Notes under the pieces: generated by a model | Told to the model about the DNA's origin: nothing | Databases searched by the model: none | What the model saw: only the letters and a program-made list of their open reading frames with translations | NCBI RefSeq assembly: GCF_003362725.1 | Contig: NZ_QKTV01000001.1 | Coordinates: 434,001-498,000, forward strand | Direction: 5' to 3' | From: Winogradskyella aurantiaca | GTDB lineage: Bacteria > Bacteroidota > Bacteroidia > Flavobacteriales > Flavobacteriaceae | DNA: 64,000 nucleotides | Made by a program: the position numbers and the translations under genes | Shown: positions 53,588 to 62,080 of the stretch, piece by piece | Position numbering within the stretch: the first letter of the stretch is position 1 | Layout: every line of letters starts with the position of its first letter

Positions 53588-56200
53588 ATGAAAAAAATTA
53601 CGCAACTAACCACGATGGCATTTATGATGTTGTTTACAACAGCCATATTTGCGCAGAGTGTTATTAAGGGGAAAGTGATGGACCCTGACTTAAATGCTCC
53701 GCTTCCAGGTGCCAATGTAATCGAAAAAGGTACTTCTAATGGAACTACTACAGACTTCGAAGGAAATTTTACATTGACTACTGAATCACCATCAGGTGAA
53801 ATTGAAATCACTTATGTGGGTTTTGCCACTTTAGTCTTAGCCTTTAATGGTGATACTGACTTTGGAGAAATTAATCTGACTGTTGATAATTCCCTTGACG
53901 AGGTGGTTCTAATAGGTACAGGTGTAATTGACCTTGCTGAAGATAGAAATACGCCTGTGGCGGTTTCAACTATCAAAGGAAAGGATATTCAATTAAAAAT
54001 TTCTGGTAATGCTGAATTTACTGAATCTATGAAGAATACACCTTCTGTTTATGTGTCTAATCAATCAGGAGGTTTTGGTGATAGCCGAATCTTCTTAAGA
54101 GGTTTTGATGATACAAATACAGCTTTCCTACTAAATGGTCAACCAATAAATTCACCAGAGGATGGGCGGATGTTCTGGTCTAACTGGGCAGGTATGGCAG
54201 ACGTTGCAAATGCTGTTCAGGTGCAGAGAGGTTTAGGTTCTTCTAAACTTGCTATTTCCTCAGTAGGTGGTACGGTAAATATTGTTTCTAAGACGACAGA
54301 TCAAAGACAAGGAGGTTTTGTACGTTTTATGGGTGGTAACGATAGCTTTGTTAAAGCTACAGTTGCCTATAACACAGGAACTAATGACAAAGGATGGGCT
54401 TTTTCTTTCTTAGTTGACCATTGGCAGGCTTTCAGAAAATATTCTGAGGGAACAGCTGGTCAAGGGCAAAACTATTTATTTTCTGTTGGATACAAGCCAA
54501 ACGATAAGCACTCATTTAACTTCTTAATCACTGGTGCGCCACAGTGGCATGATCAACTCTTTTCTCAGGATTTAGAGGCTTACAGAGTTTATGGAGAAAA
54601 GCACAACCGTAATTCAGGTTTTAGAGATGGTTCACGTTTTACAGAAAGACGTAACTATTATCACAAGCCGGTAGCAAACTTAAACTGGGATTTTGACATC
54701 AATGATAAGTTAGATTTATCAACAGTTCTTTATGCCTCATGGGGACGTGGTGGAGGAACCGGTGGACTAGGTAGAGGTAGAGTTAGATATAATGACAACG
54801 ATCCTTTAGCTGGAATCGACTTCGATCAAATTGTTGAAAATAACATCGCCACTGCAGATGAAAATGGATTTGGTAACTTTGGTGATTCTTATATTAGAAG
54901 ATCTTCTGTTAACAACCACAACTGGTACGGTCTTTTATCTAACTTGAATTTCCAAGCTAATGAAAACTGGTCTTTTAACATTGGTGTAGATGGTCGTTTG
55001 TACAATGGTTTGCATTTTAGACAAGTAAACGATTTAATGGGACTCAATGGTTTCCTCGATAACTTTAGAACAGATCGTCCTGATGATTATGTCTTTACTA
55101 AGGAGTTTGCAGCTGATCCTTGGGCAGCCTTGTTCAGTTTTGCTGATGAAGCTAATAGAACACAGTTTGATTACGAAGAAAATATCAACTATATAGGAAC
55201 GTTTGGTCAAGTTGAATTTACTACTAACAAGTTTTCAGTATTTGCTCAGGGAGCTGTATCTACGCAGTCTTATCAAAGAACAGGTAGGTTTACAGGACGA
55301 GAAGTTGATGGCATAAACGGTCTTGGTAAATCTGCTAAGGTTAATAAAACCGGATACCAGATAAAAGGTGGTGCAGCTTACAGATTTACACCTGAACACT
55401 CCATTTTTGCTAACGCAGGTAGATTCTCCAGACAGCCTTTCTTGGATAATATCTTTACGGATATTAGAAATTCTAATGCACTTGTTCAACCAGATATTGA
55501 TAATGAGGAGATCACAGGATTTGAAGGTGGTTACCGATTTGTAGGTAATAGACTACGGGTTAACGTAGATGTGTACAGTACAGAATGGGGTAACAGATTT
55601 ATCTCATTTGGTACAAGTCTTCCTAATGACGATTTTGGAATCTATAGATTTACTAATGTAACTCAGATTCACAATGGTTTTGAAATGGACTTTGAATATC
55701 GTGTACCTGAAATCAAATTTAGCTTTAGAGGTTATGCATCTTTAGGTAACTGGAAGTATGATGGAACAACTCCTTACACACTTCAAAATGATGATACTGG
55801 CGATTTTATTGAAAGCGGCACAATTAACTTAACTGGAGTGCAAATTGGGCAAGCAGCTCAGACGTCATTCGGTTTAGGTTTTATTGCTCAGGTTGCTGAA
55901 GGATTATCTTTTGACATGGACTGGAATGTCTATACAGACCTTTATGAGTTTGTTAATGTTGAGGATGCTATTGAAGCTGCTTTAATAGGAGAAGTATATC
56001 AACCTTTAAGATTAGATCCATATTCTTTATTTGATGCAGGTTTAACGTATAACTTTAATTTAAGTGGAAGTAAGCCTATAATTTTTAGAGTTAACTGTTT
56101 CAACTTATTGAATTCATCTTACATAAGTCAAACAAATAACTTTGGTTCTTATTTAGGAATCGGTAGAACTTGGAATGCTAGCTTAAGATATACATTCTAA
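53588..56200 (+). CDS. TonB-dependent outer-membrane receptor
   Basis: 870 residues. Signal peptide MKKITQLTTMAFMMLFTTAIFAQ, then a carboxypeptidase-like regulatory domain (SVIKGKVMDPDLNAPLPGAN). The plug domain follows (LIGTGVIDLAEDRNTPVAVS, RIFLRGFDDTNTAFLLNGQP, VQRGLGSSKLAISSVGGTVN), then a barrel ending in GRTWNASLRYTF with a terminal Phe. It is transcribed alone with its own promoter and terminator and has no SusD or enzyme partner. Its sequence is only distantly like the receptor at 18620, with a different plug motif. Ligand unknown. Confidence 0.93.
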   Translation: MKKITQLTTMAFMMLFTTAIFAQSVIKGKVMDPDLNAPLPGANVIEKGTSNGTTTDFEGNFTLTTESPSGEIEITYVGFATLVLAFNGDTDFGEINLTVDNSLDEVVLIGTGVIDLAEDRNTPVAVSTIKGKDIQLKISGNAEFTESMKNTPSVYVSNQSGGFGDSRIFLRGFDDTNTAFLLNGQPINSPEDGRMFWSNWAGMADVANAVQVQRGLGSSKLAISSVGGTVNIVSKTTDQRQGGFVRFMGGNDSFVKATVAYNTGTNDKGWAFSFLVDHWQAFRKYSEGTAGQGQNYLFSVGYKPNDKHSFNFLITGAPQWHDQLFSQDLEAYRVYGEKHNRNSGFRDGSRFTERRNYYHKPVANLNWDFDINDKLDLSTVLYASWGRGGGTGGLGRGRVRYNDNDPLAGIDFDQIVENNIATADENGFGNFGDSYIRRSSVNNHNWYGLLSNLNFQANENWSFNIGVDGRLYNGLHFRQVNDLMGLNGFLDNFRTDRPDDYVFTKEFAADPWAALFSFADEANRTQFDYEENINYIGTFGQVEFTTNKFSVFAQGAVSTQSYQRTGRFTGREVDGINGLGKSAKVNKTGYQIKGGAAYRFTPEHSIFANAGRFSRQPFLDNIFTDIRNSNALVQPDIDNEEITGFEGGYRFVGNRLRVNVDVYSTEWGNRFISFGTSLPNDDFGIYRFTNVTQIHNGFEMDFEYRVPEIKFSFRGYASLGNWKYDGTTPYTLQNDDTGDFIESGTINLTGVQIGQAAQTSFGLGFIAQVAEGLSFDMDWNVYTDLYEFVNVEDAIEAALIGEVYQPLRLDPYSLFDAGLTYNFNLSGSKPIIFRVNCFNLLNSSYISQTNNFGSYLGIGRTWNASLRYTF

Positions 56201-56214
56201 GAAAAGAAAGTAAT

Positions 56215-56245
56215 AAAAAAAAGCAGCCAACTGGCTGCTTTTTTT
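56215..56245. terminator. bidirectional terminator between TonB receptor and gldD
   Basis: AAGCAGCC and GGCTGCTT (56221-56228, 56233-56240) form a GC-rich stem flanked by an A run and a T run. It serves the plus-strand receptor and probably the minus-strand gldD operon. Confidence 0.9.
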
Positions 56246-56263
56246 ATGGTTTATATTTCACAA

Positions 56264-56845
56264 CTATTCCTGCCATTGAAGACTCTCCATGATATGCTTG
56301 ATATCGTTTTTGAGATAAACGGCAGCTGGATAAATAGAATCGTAATTTGGTTTAGTATAAAAATAAAGCGAGCCGCTCAAGAAATGCTTAAGACTGTCTG
56401 TAGCGTAGAACTGTGATTGAGATGCCGCATTGCCCCCAACTTCATAAAACATCCCATATACTCTATTGTCATCATTTTCAAAAAGGGAGCCTTCTATTTC
56501 GGCAGCTTTAATAGTATGCTTTTGAGTTAGATTCTGTGCATCACGCAATAATTCAATTAAATTATCTCTTACTGGCTTGTATGTGAGGTAAACGGTTCCT
56601 TTAAGATTGGGATAATCGATATTAACTCCAATAGAACCATCTTCAGCGTTATACTTAACCTCTTCTTCAATTTGCGAAATGCTATTTATATCAAAACTAA
56701 AAGGCAGCTGTTCTCTGGAACGCTCATAGTTTGGAACAGGGTAATCCAACCTTAGATAGGCCTTTGGTTTTGGCACGGGGTCATCTCCACATGCAGTAAT
56801 AAATAAAGCTGCAAATAACAAGATTAATTGTCGTATGGTATTCAT
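56264..56845 (-). CDS. gldD: gliding motility lipoprotein GldD
   Basis: 193 residues. Lipoprotein signal ending FITAC (Cys19), then DDPVPKPKAYLRLDYPVPNY, a hallmark of GldD. GldD is essential for gliding and for type IX secretion in Flavobacterium, although its biochemical role is unclear. It overlaps gldE by 4 bases (ATGA) at the end of the mutY-ssb-gldE-gldD operon. Confidence 0.94.
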   Translation of the reverse strand: MNTIRQLILLFAALFITACGDDPVPKPKAYLRLDYPVPNYERSREQLPFSFDINSISQIEEEVKYNAEDGSIGVNIDYPNLKGTVYLTYKPVRDNLIELLRDAQNLTQKHTIKAAEIEGSLFENDDNRVYGMFYEVGGNAASQSQFYATDSLKHFLSGSLYFYTKPNYDSIYPAAVYLKNDIKHIMESLQWQE

Positions 56846-58152
56846 TTTAATATGGTCAGTTTAATCTGTTTTATTCGTCGTTTTTCTAAGGACTCTACAG
56901 TAAAAACGAAATTTTTAAAATTTATTTTACTCCCAATTCTTGGGAAACCTCCTGAAATCTCAAGTATAAATCCGGCAATGGTCTCAGCCTCGCCTTTTTT
57001 CTGTTCAAAATCATCTGAATCCTCAATTTCTATGATTTTATAGAGATCCTTAAGTGTAGTCTTTCCGTCAAACCGATAATTGGAGTCATCAATTTTGGTA
57101 TAATTAAGATCGTCATCGTCGTATTCATCGCTAATATCACCAACAATTTCTTCAATGATATCCTCCAATGAGACTATTCCTGAGGTACCTCCATATTCAT
57201 CTACTACAACCGCCAAATGCACTTTTCGTTTTTGAAATTCCTGCATTAAGTCATCAAGTTTTTTATTTTCAGGCACAAAGAACGGATCTCTTATGAGCTG
57301 TTGCCATTTAAAATTTGCTTCTTTAGAGATATAAGGAAGAAGATCTTTTGCGTACAGAATACCAATGACCTTATCAATGTTTTCTTCGTAAACTGGAATT
57401 CGAGAATAGCCCTTGTCGATTATTTGAGGGAGTATTTTTTCAAAACTTAAGGAACTGTCGAGAGCAAAAATATCCATTCGCGGACGCATGACTTGCTTGG
57501 TGTCAGTATTTCCAAACGACACTATACTTTCAAGAATCTTTTGCTCTTCATCGGTGGTGTCATCTTGGTTTGTTAGTTCAAGAGCTTGAGACAATTGATC
57601 AACGCTTAAGTTAGATTTCTTACTGCCCAGCTTACGCTCCAGTCTTAAAGTAATGTAGCGCATAGGTGTACTAAAGGGAGAAAAAATAGTATCCAAGACC
57701 TTTAAGGGCTTGGCCATGAATGAACTAAAGCGCACATTATTTCTACTTGCATAGATTTTTGGGATAATTTCACCAAACAACAATATTAAAAAGGTTACAG
57801 TTACTACTTCCACCAGAAACTTAACAAGTGGTGAGGGCATGGAACTAAATAAAAACTCCCCTAGATAGGCGAATAAAAGTACTATTGCAATATTGATAAA
57901 GTTGTTAGCAACCAAGATGGTAGCTAATAATTTTTTAGGCTTTTCTAATAAATCCGAAACAACCTGCATTTCATCAGATCCTTCTTCAATACCTTTATCA
58001 ATCTCGGCCTTCGTTAATGAGAATAGTGCTACCTCTGCACCTGATATTAAAGCAGAACAAAATAATAGGGCAAGTAATAGGATGCCGCTAAAAATGGCTG
58101 AATCGCTTAGACCTAGTAAAAGAAGAATGGAATCTGGGGGCTCAATGTCCAA
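56842..58152 (-). CDS. gldE: gliding-motility-associated protein GldE (CNNM/CorC-like)
   Basis: 436 residues. An N-terminal DUF21/CNNM membrane domain with about four helices (LALLFCSALISGAEVALFS) precedes two CBS domains (QVMRPRMDIFALD; VVDEYGGTSGIVSLEDIIEE) and a C-terminal CorC_HlyC domain (DFEQKKGEAETIAGF). The family may move divalent cations. The position beside gldD identifies it as GldE, which in Flavobacterium supports GldD function. It lies 26 bases after ssb. Confidence 0.93.
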   Translation of the reverse strand: MDIEPPDSILLLLGLSDSAIFSGILLLALLFCSALISGAEVALFSLTKAEIDKGIEEGSDEMQVVSDLLEKPKKLLATILVANNFINIAIVLLFAYLGEFLFSSMPSPLVKFLVEVVTVTFLILLFGEIIPKIYASRNNVRFSSFMAKPLKVLDTIFSPFSTPMRYITLRLERKLGSKKSNLSVDQLSQALELTNQDDTTDEEQKILESIVSFGNTDTKQVMRPRMDIFALDSSLSFEKILPQIIDKGYSRIPVYEENIDKVIGILYAKDLLPYISKEANFKWQQLIRDPFFVPENKKLDDLMQEFQKRKVHLAVVVDEYGGTSGIVSLEDIIEEIVGDISDEYDDDDLNYTKIDDSNYRFDGKTTLKDLYKIIEIEDSDDFEQKKGEAETIAGFILEISGGFPRIGSKINFKNFVFTVESLEKRRIKQIKLTILK

Positions 58153-58178
58153 GGTTATAAGTTTAGTTGCTAATTAGA

Positions 58179-58631
58179 TTAAAAAGGGAGGTCATCATCG
58201 CCCATTTGAGCCATTGGATCAGGTGTTTGGGTTTTTTCAGTTGTCGCTGGGCTTCCCATTTGGTTTTGAGATTGAGAATTGTTTCCCTGCTCATTTTTAT
58301 TAGTTAAGAATGTAAAATCCGTACACTGAATTTCGGTTGAATAACGATCATTACCCTGGTCATCTTGCCATTTTCTTGTTTTTAAACGACCTTCAATGTA
58401 TACTTTATCCCCTTTGGTAAGGTACTTTTCACATATTTCGGCTGCCTTGTTGCGCACAACAATATTATGCCATTCTGTATTGGTAACGCGTTCGTTAGTT
58501 TGTTTATTAGTGTAGGTTTCATTAGTAGCTAAGGGGAAACGGCCCACACAATTTTTATCGTCAAAATAATGAAGCTTTACTTCGTCACCCAAATGGCCTA
58601 TGAGCATTACTTTATTGAGAGTTCCAGACAT
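58179..58631 (-). CDS. ssb: single-stranded DNA-binding protein
   Basis: 150 residues. An OB fold in the first 110 residues (MSGTLNKVMLIGHLGDEV, NTEWHNIVVRNKAAEICEKY, YIEGRLKTRKWQDDQGNDRY), a Gln/Asn/Ser-rich linker, and the acidic tip DDDLPF that recruits partner proteins. It lies in an operon between mutY and gldE. Confidence 0.97.
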   Translation of the reverse strand: MSGTLNKVMLIGHLGDEVKLHYFDDKNCVGRFPLATNETYTNKQTNERVTNTEWHNIVVRNKAAEICEKYLTKGDKVYIEGRLKTRKWQDDQGNDRYSTEIQCTDFTFLTNKNEQGNNSQSQNQMGSPATTEKTQTPDPMAQMGDDDLPF

Positions 58632-58700
58632 TGATATTTAGTTTAAATTAATTAGAAGTTGCTGTTAGTTGGATTATTAAAAATAATAAAAAAACAGACC

Positions 58701-59750
58701 TTATAGGCTTTTGGTTTTGAATTCGTTTATGAAATTTGCAATAAGAACTGGTACGGGATACTTATCGAGTTCATTCAAAGGAATGCCATTCATTATTTGA
58801 TCATTAAGAGTAACGATCCAAAACTTGGTATATAGGTGTCTATGACTTAATTTGTGAACAATATCCTTCTCATTGAATAAATGGATGTCTACAACAGTAC
58901 TAGCTACAAAACTTCTCTTTTCTAATAGAATTTGATAGTCATTTATATCAATGGCATGTGGGGTTTCGACGAGAGGGAATTGATATAGGTTTTGCCAAAT
59001 ACCTTTCGAAGTTCGCTTTTCTAAAGAAGTATTTCCAACAGGATCAAGAACAACCAAATAGTTAAAGTACTTTTTTTGAACTTTGTTTTTTTTGAGCTTA
59101 ATAGGAAGCTGACTTACAGCATTTTCCTTTAAGGCTTTGCACGATCTAGCTAGGGGACAAATGCTGCAATCAGGATTTGTAGGCTTGCACTGAAGTGCAC
59201 CAAATTCCATAAGAGCCTGATTGTAGTTGCCTGGATTATGGTTGACGACTAAAGATTGTGATAACTCTTTAAATCTTGATTGACCAATTGTGGAATTAAT
59301 AGGTTCTGAAATTCCAAAATATCGCGATAAGACTCTAAAGACATTGCCATCGAGAACCGCTTTAACTTCATTAAACGCTATGGATGCTATGGCGCTCGCT
59401 GTATAATCACCAATGCCTTTTAAAGATACAAGTTGTTTGTAGTTATCAGGGAATACTCCGCCTAGTTCATTGGCCACATACTTAGCTGTGAAATGTAAAT
59501 TGCGTGCACGCGAGTAGTATCCTAGTCCTTGCCAGTTTTTTAAGACCTCTTCCTCTTTGGCATTAGCCAAATCAAAAATTGTAGGATAAAGATTTACAAA
59601 TCTTTCATAATAAGGTAAACCTTGCTTGACTTGCGTTTGTTGAAGCATGATCTCTGATAACCATATATAATAAGGGTCATTAGTTTGTCGCCAAGGTAAA
59701 TCTCTCTTATGTATTGAATACCAGTTAATTAAGATCTTTTGAAAATTCAT
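58701..59750 (-). CDS. mutY: A/G-specific adenine DNA glycosylase
   Basis: Removes adenine mispaired with 8-oxoguanine. 349 residues. The catalytic region is LPWRQTNDPYYIWLSEIMLQ, the helix-hairpin-helix is LKGIGDYTASAIASIAF, and the [4Fe-4S] loop is C-x6-C-x2-C-x5-C (CKPTNPDCSICPLARSC). A C-terminal NUDIX-like domain recognises 8-oxoG. It is the first gene of mutY-ssb-gldE-gldD, an arrangement known from other Flavobacteria. Confidence 0.97.
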   Translation of the reverse strand: MNFQKILINWYSIHKRDLPWRQTNDPYYIWLSEIMLQQTQVKQGLPYYERFVNLYPTIFDLANAKEEEVLKNWQGLGYYSRARNLHFTAKYVANELGGVFPDNYKQLVSLKGIGDYTASAIASIAFNEVKAVLDGNVFRVLSRYFGISEPINSTIGQSRFKELSQSLVVNHNPGNYNQALMEFGALQCKPTNPDCSICPLARSCKALKENAVSQLPIKLKKNKVQKKYFNYLVVLDPVGNTSLEKRTSKGIWQNLYQFPLVETPHAIDINDYQILLEKRSFVASTVVDIHLFNEKDIVHKLSHRHLYTKFWIVTLNDQIMNGIPLNELDKYPVPVLIANFINEFKTKSL

Positions 59751-59771
59751 TCCTTTTTAGGATCAAATGAG

Positions 59772-59779
59772 CAAAATTA
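59772..59779 (-). promoter_or_regulatory. -7 box of the mutY operon
   Basis: Minus-strand TAATTTTG (59779-59772), an exact TAnnTTTG match, 21 bases before the mutY ATG. Confidence 0.45.
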
Positions 59780-59813
59780 AACGTTTATACCGTTAAATTT
59801 TAATTAATTACGC

Positions 59814-59845
59814 TTGAAAAAATGAAATTAAATTCTATATATTTG
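59814..59845 (+). promoter_or_regulatory. promoter of the HU gene
   Basis: TTG (59814-59816), 21 bases, then TATATTTG (59838-59845). This fits the Bacteroidota consensus in both sequence and spacing and is the best promoter in the window, as expected for an abundant protein. Confidence 0.75.
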
Positions 59846-59884
59846 CAACCCTTATAATTAATAGCAAACAAAAATTAAATTACA

Positions 59885-60175
59885 ATGACGAAAGCAGATT
59901 TAGTAGCCAAAATTTCCGATAAACTAGGAATGGAAAAAGGAGATGTTCAGGCAACTGTAGAGTCTTTTATGAATGAAGTAAAAGCATCTTTAGAAAATGG
60001 AAACAATGTTTATTTAAGAGGATTTGGAAGCTTCATCATTAAAACCAGAGCTGAAAAGACTGGTAGAAACATTTCAAAAAACACAACAATTAAAATCCCT
60101 GCTCATAATATCCCAGCATTTAAACCTGCTAAGGTATTTTTAGAGGGTGTAAAATCTAACGTTGAGGTAAACTAA
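59885..60175 (+). CDS. HU-family DNA-binding protein
   Basis: A nucleoid protein that bends DNA without strong sequence preference. 96 residues. MTKADLVAKISDKLGMEKGD, the conserved YLRGFGSFIIKTRAEKTGRN and IPAHNIPAFKPAK mark the HU/IHF fold. It has a strong promoter. A 29-residue basic peptide gene follows 38 bases downstream with no terminator between, so the two are likely on one transcript. Confidence 0.96.
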   Translation: MTKADLVAKISDKLGMEKGDVQATVESFMNEVKASLENGNNVYLRGFGSFIIKTRAEKTGRNISKNTTIKIPAHNIPAFKPAKVFLEGVKSNVEVN

Positions 60176-60213
60176 CCTACACCAACACTAATTAAAAAAA
60201 TACTTGTTTTATT

Positions 60214-60303
60214 ATGCCAAGTGGTAAAAAAAGAAAGAGACATAAGGTAGCTACGCACAAGCGTAAAAAGCGTAGACGTGCCAACCGTCACAAAAAGAAA
60301 TAA
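60214..60303 (+). CDS. very basic 29-residue protein, probably ribosome- or nucleic-acid-associated
   Basis: An ATG ORF of 29 residues (MPSGKKRKRHKVATHKRKKR then RRANRHKKK): about two thirds Lys, Arg or His, and no acidic residue. It lies between HU and a perfect terminator, which supports a real gene. Short Lys/Arg-rich proteins of this kind occur at this locus in other Bacteroidota as far as I recall. The composition resembles tiny ribosomal proteins, and the K/R/H-rich core is reminiscent of the C-terminal motif of mitochondrial mS38. Identity is not established. Confidence 0.75.
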   Translation: MPSGKKRKRHKVATHKRKKRRRANRHKKK

Positions 60304-60304
60304 G

Positions 60305-60341
60305 TCGAAAAAGTAGTTCTTCAACTACTTTTTTCGATTTT
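60305..60341 (+). terminator. terminator of HU/basic peptide transcript
   Basis: TCGAAAAAGTAGTT and AACTACTTTTTTCGA form a long stem around a CTTC loop, ending in T residues, directly after the stop codon of the basic peptide. Confidence 0.85.
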
Positions 60342-60390
60342 AGAAAAACGTTCTTTGATATAGAAACTCTGCCGCAGGTGGAGCTTCGTT

Positions 60391-60413
60391 GGATTCCCGA
60401 CATAAGTCGGGTC
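60391..60413. repeat. REP-like hairpin in the rng upstream region
   Basis: CCCGAC (60396-60401), ATAA, GTCGGG (60406-60411): a perfect GC-rich 6-bp palindrome in an AT-rich gap, with GGATT before and TCC after. The form GGATTCCCGA...TCGGG resembles dispersed palindromic repeats found between genes in many bacteria. A single copy was seen in the window. The rest of 60345-60475 shows no other structure except a TATAAATTG sequence near the rng start. Confidence 0.4.
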
Positions 60414-60475
60414 CTGTGTCAAAAATTTAATGTAATCCATCTAACTCAATTAAGAGCTAGATATAAATTGACGAT

Positions 60476-62020
60476 ATGAACAAGGAATTAATCGTAAGAT
60501 CAAGTTCAGATGTTGTTGATTTTGCCTTATTAAAAGATGGAAAATTAATTGAATTACACAAAGACGAAGAAGATAACAAGTTTTCTGTTGGTGATATTTT
60601 TATCGCTAAGCTTAGAAAAGTTGTTCCAGGACTAAACGCCGCATTTGTTAATGTGGGTTATGAGAAAGATGCTTTTTTGCATTATCATGACCTTGGGCCA
60701 CAGTTACCTTCGCTTTTGAAATTCATTAAACGTGTAAGCACAGGAAAATTAAAAGACTTTTCGCTTAAAGATTTTCCTTTTGAAAAAGATTTAGACAAGC
60801 ATGGGGCAATTGCCAATGCTGTTAAATCCAATCAATCCATCCTAGTTCAGGTGGTTAAAGAACCCATCTCTACAAAAGGACCAAGGATAAGCTCAGAACT
60901 CTCAATTGCCGGACGATACATAGTACTGGTGCCTTTTTCGAAGCGTATATCTATTTCACAGAAAATAGAGTCATCTGAAGAAAAGGACCGTTTAAAACGT
61001 TTGGTAAGAAGTATTACTCCCAAAGGCTTTGGTGTTATAATCAGAACCGTCGCAGAAGGCAAAAAGGTTGCCGAGCTCGACGCTGATTTACAAAACCTTT
61101 TAAACCGCTGGAATGCGATGTGCAAGAAATTACATAAAGCACACCATCCTACTAAGGTGTTGGGAGAAGTTAATAAAGCTTCATCAATATTGAGAGATAT
61201 TTTTAACGATTCGTTCACTGGAATTGTAGTAGATGATGAAGAACTCTACTTTCAGGTAAAGGAGTATTTACAGAAAATTGCTCCTAAAAAGGAAAGTATA
61301 GTAAAGTATTACAAAAATGGGGTTCCTATATTCGAGAAATATGGAATTGAGCGACAAATAAAAACCTCATTCGGGAGAACGGTCTCCATGGCAAAAGGTG
61401 CTTATCTTGTAATTGAGCATACAGAAGCCATGCACGTTGTAGACGTTAATAGTGGTAACCGTTCTAACAAAGAAAAAAATCAAGAGGACACAGCTCTAGA
61501 AGTCAATCTAATATCAGCATCTGAAATTGCACGCCAGCTCCGTTTAAGAGATATGGGTGGCATTATTGTAATTGATTTTATTGATATGGGTCGTGCCGAA
61601 AACAGAAAAGCCCTGTACAATCATCTTCGTGAAGAAATGAAAGATGACAAGGCAAAGCACAAAATATTACCGCCGAGTAAGTTTGGATTAGTACAGATCA
61701 CCAGACAGCGCGTGAGGCCAGAACGTAATATTAAAACTAAAGAGCAAAACCCTAACCTTATTGGTGGTGACGAAATTGAGGCCCCAATTAAGGTGATAGA
61801 ACGTATAGAGCAAGATCTTGAGCGCATGTATAAAAAGGATCATAATAAGGTGGTTTTAAATACACACCCCTTTATTGCAGCCTTTTTAACCAAAGGAGTT
61901 CCATCAATAAGATTTAAATGGTTCCTTAGTAATTTTAAATGGGTAAAGATTATACCCAGAGATGCTTACACTTATCTTGAATACCATTTTTTGGATAAAA
62001 ATGGTGACAAAATCAAATAA
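60476..62020 (+). CDS. rng: ribonuclease E/G family protein
   Basis: A single-strand-specific endoribonuclease for rRNA and mRNA processing. 514 residues. An S1-type RNA-binding domain near the N-terminus (VGDIFIAKLRKVVPGLNAAF, VNVGYEKDAFLHYHD) precedes the DNase I-like catalytic domain (MHVVDVNSGNRSN, GGIIVIDFIDMG with catalytic Asp). The zinc-link CPxC motif of E. coli RNase E/G, expected near RQRVRPERNIKTK, has no Cys. It ends at a strong terminator. Confidence 0.95.
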   Translation: MNKELIVRSSSDVVDFALLKDGKLIELHKDEEDNKFSVGDIFIAKLRKVVPGLNAAFVNVGYEKDAFLHYHDLGPQLPSLLKFIKRVSTGKLKDFSLKDFPFEKDLDKHGAIANAVKSNQSILVQVVKEPISTKGPRISSELSIAGRYIVLVPFSKRISISQKIESSEEKDRLKRLVRSITPKGFGVIIRTVAEGKKVAELDADLQNLLNRWNAMCKKLHKAHHPTKVLGEVNKASSILRDIFNDSFTGIVVDDEELYFQVKEYLQKIAPKKESIVKYYKNGVPIFEKYGIERQIKTSFGRTVSMAKGAYLVIEHTEAMHVVDVNSGNRSNKEKNQEDTALEVNLISASEIARQLRLRDMGGIIVIDFIDMGRAENRKALYNHLREEMKDDKAKHKILPPSKFGLVQITRQRVRPERNIKTKEQNPNLIGGDEIEAPIKVIERIEQDLERMYKKDHNKVVLNTHPFIAAFLTKGVPSIRFKWFLSNFKWVKIIPRDAYTYLEYHFLDKNGDKIK

Positions 62021-62030
62021 TATCTAATGT

Positions 62031-62060
62031 AAAAACCCCTTCCAAGCGGAAGGGGTTTTT
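62031..62060. terminator. bidirectional terminator between rng and aldo/keto reductase
   Basis: AAAAACCCCTTCC, loop AAGC, GGAAGGGGTTTTT: a 13-bp perfect stem with T run, 11 bases after rng and 20 bases from the end of the convergent reductase gene. Confidence 0.92.
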
Positions 62061-62080
62061 TTATGTTTAAGGATGTTTTC

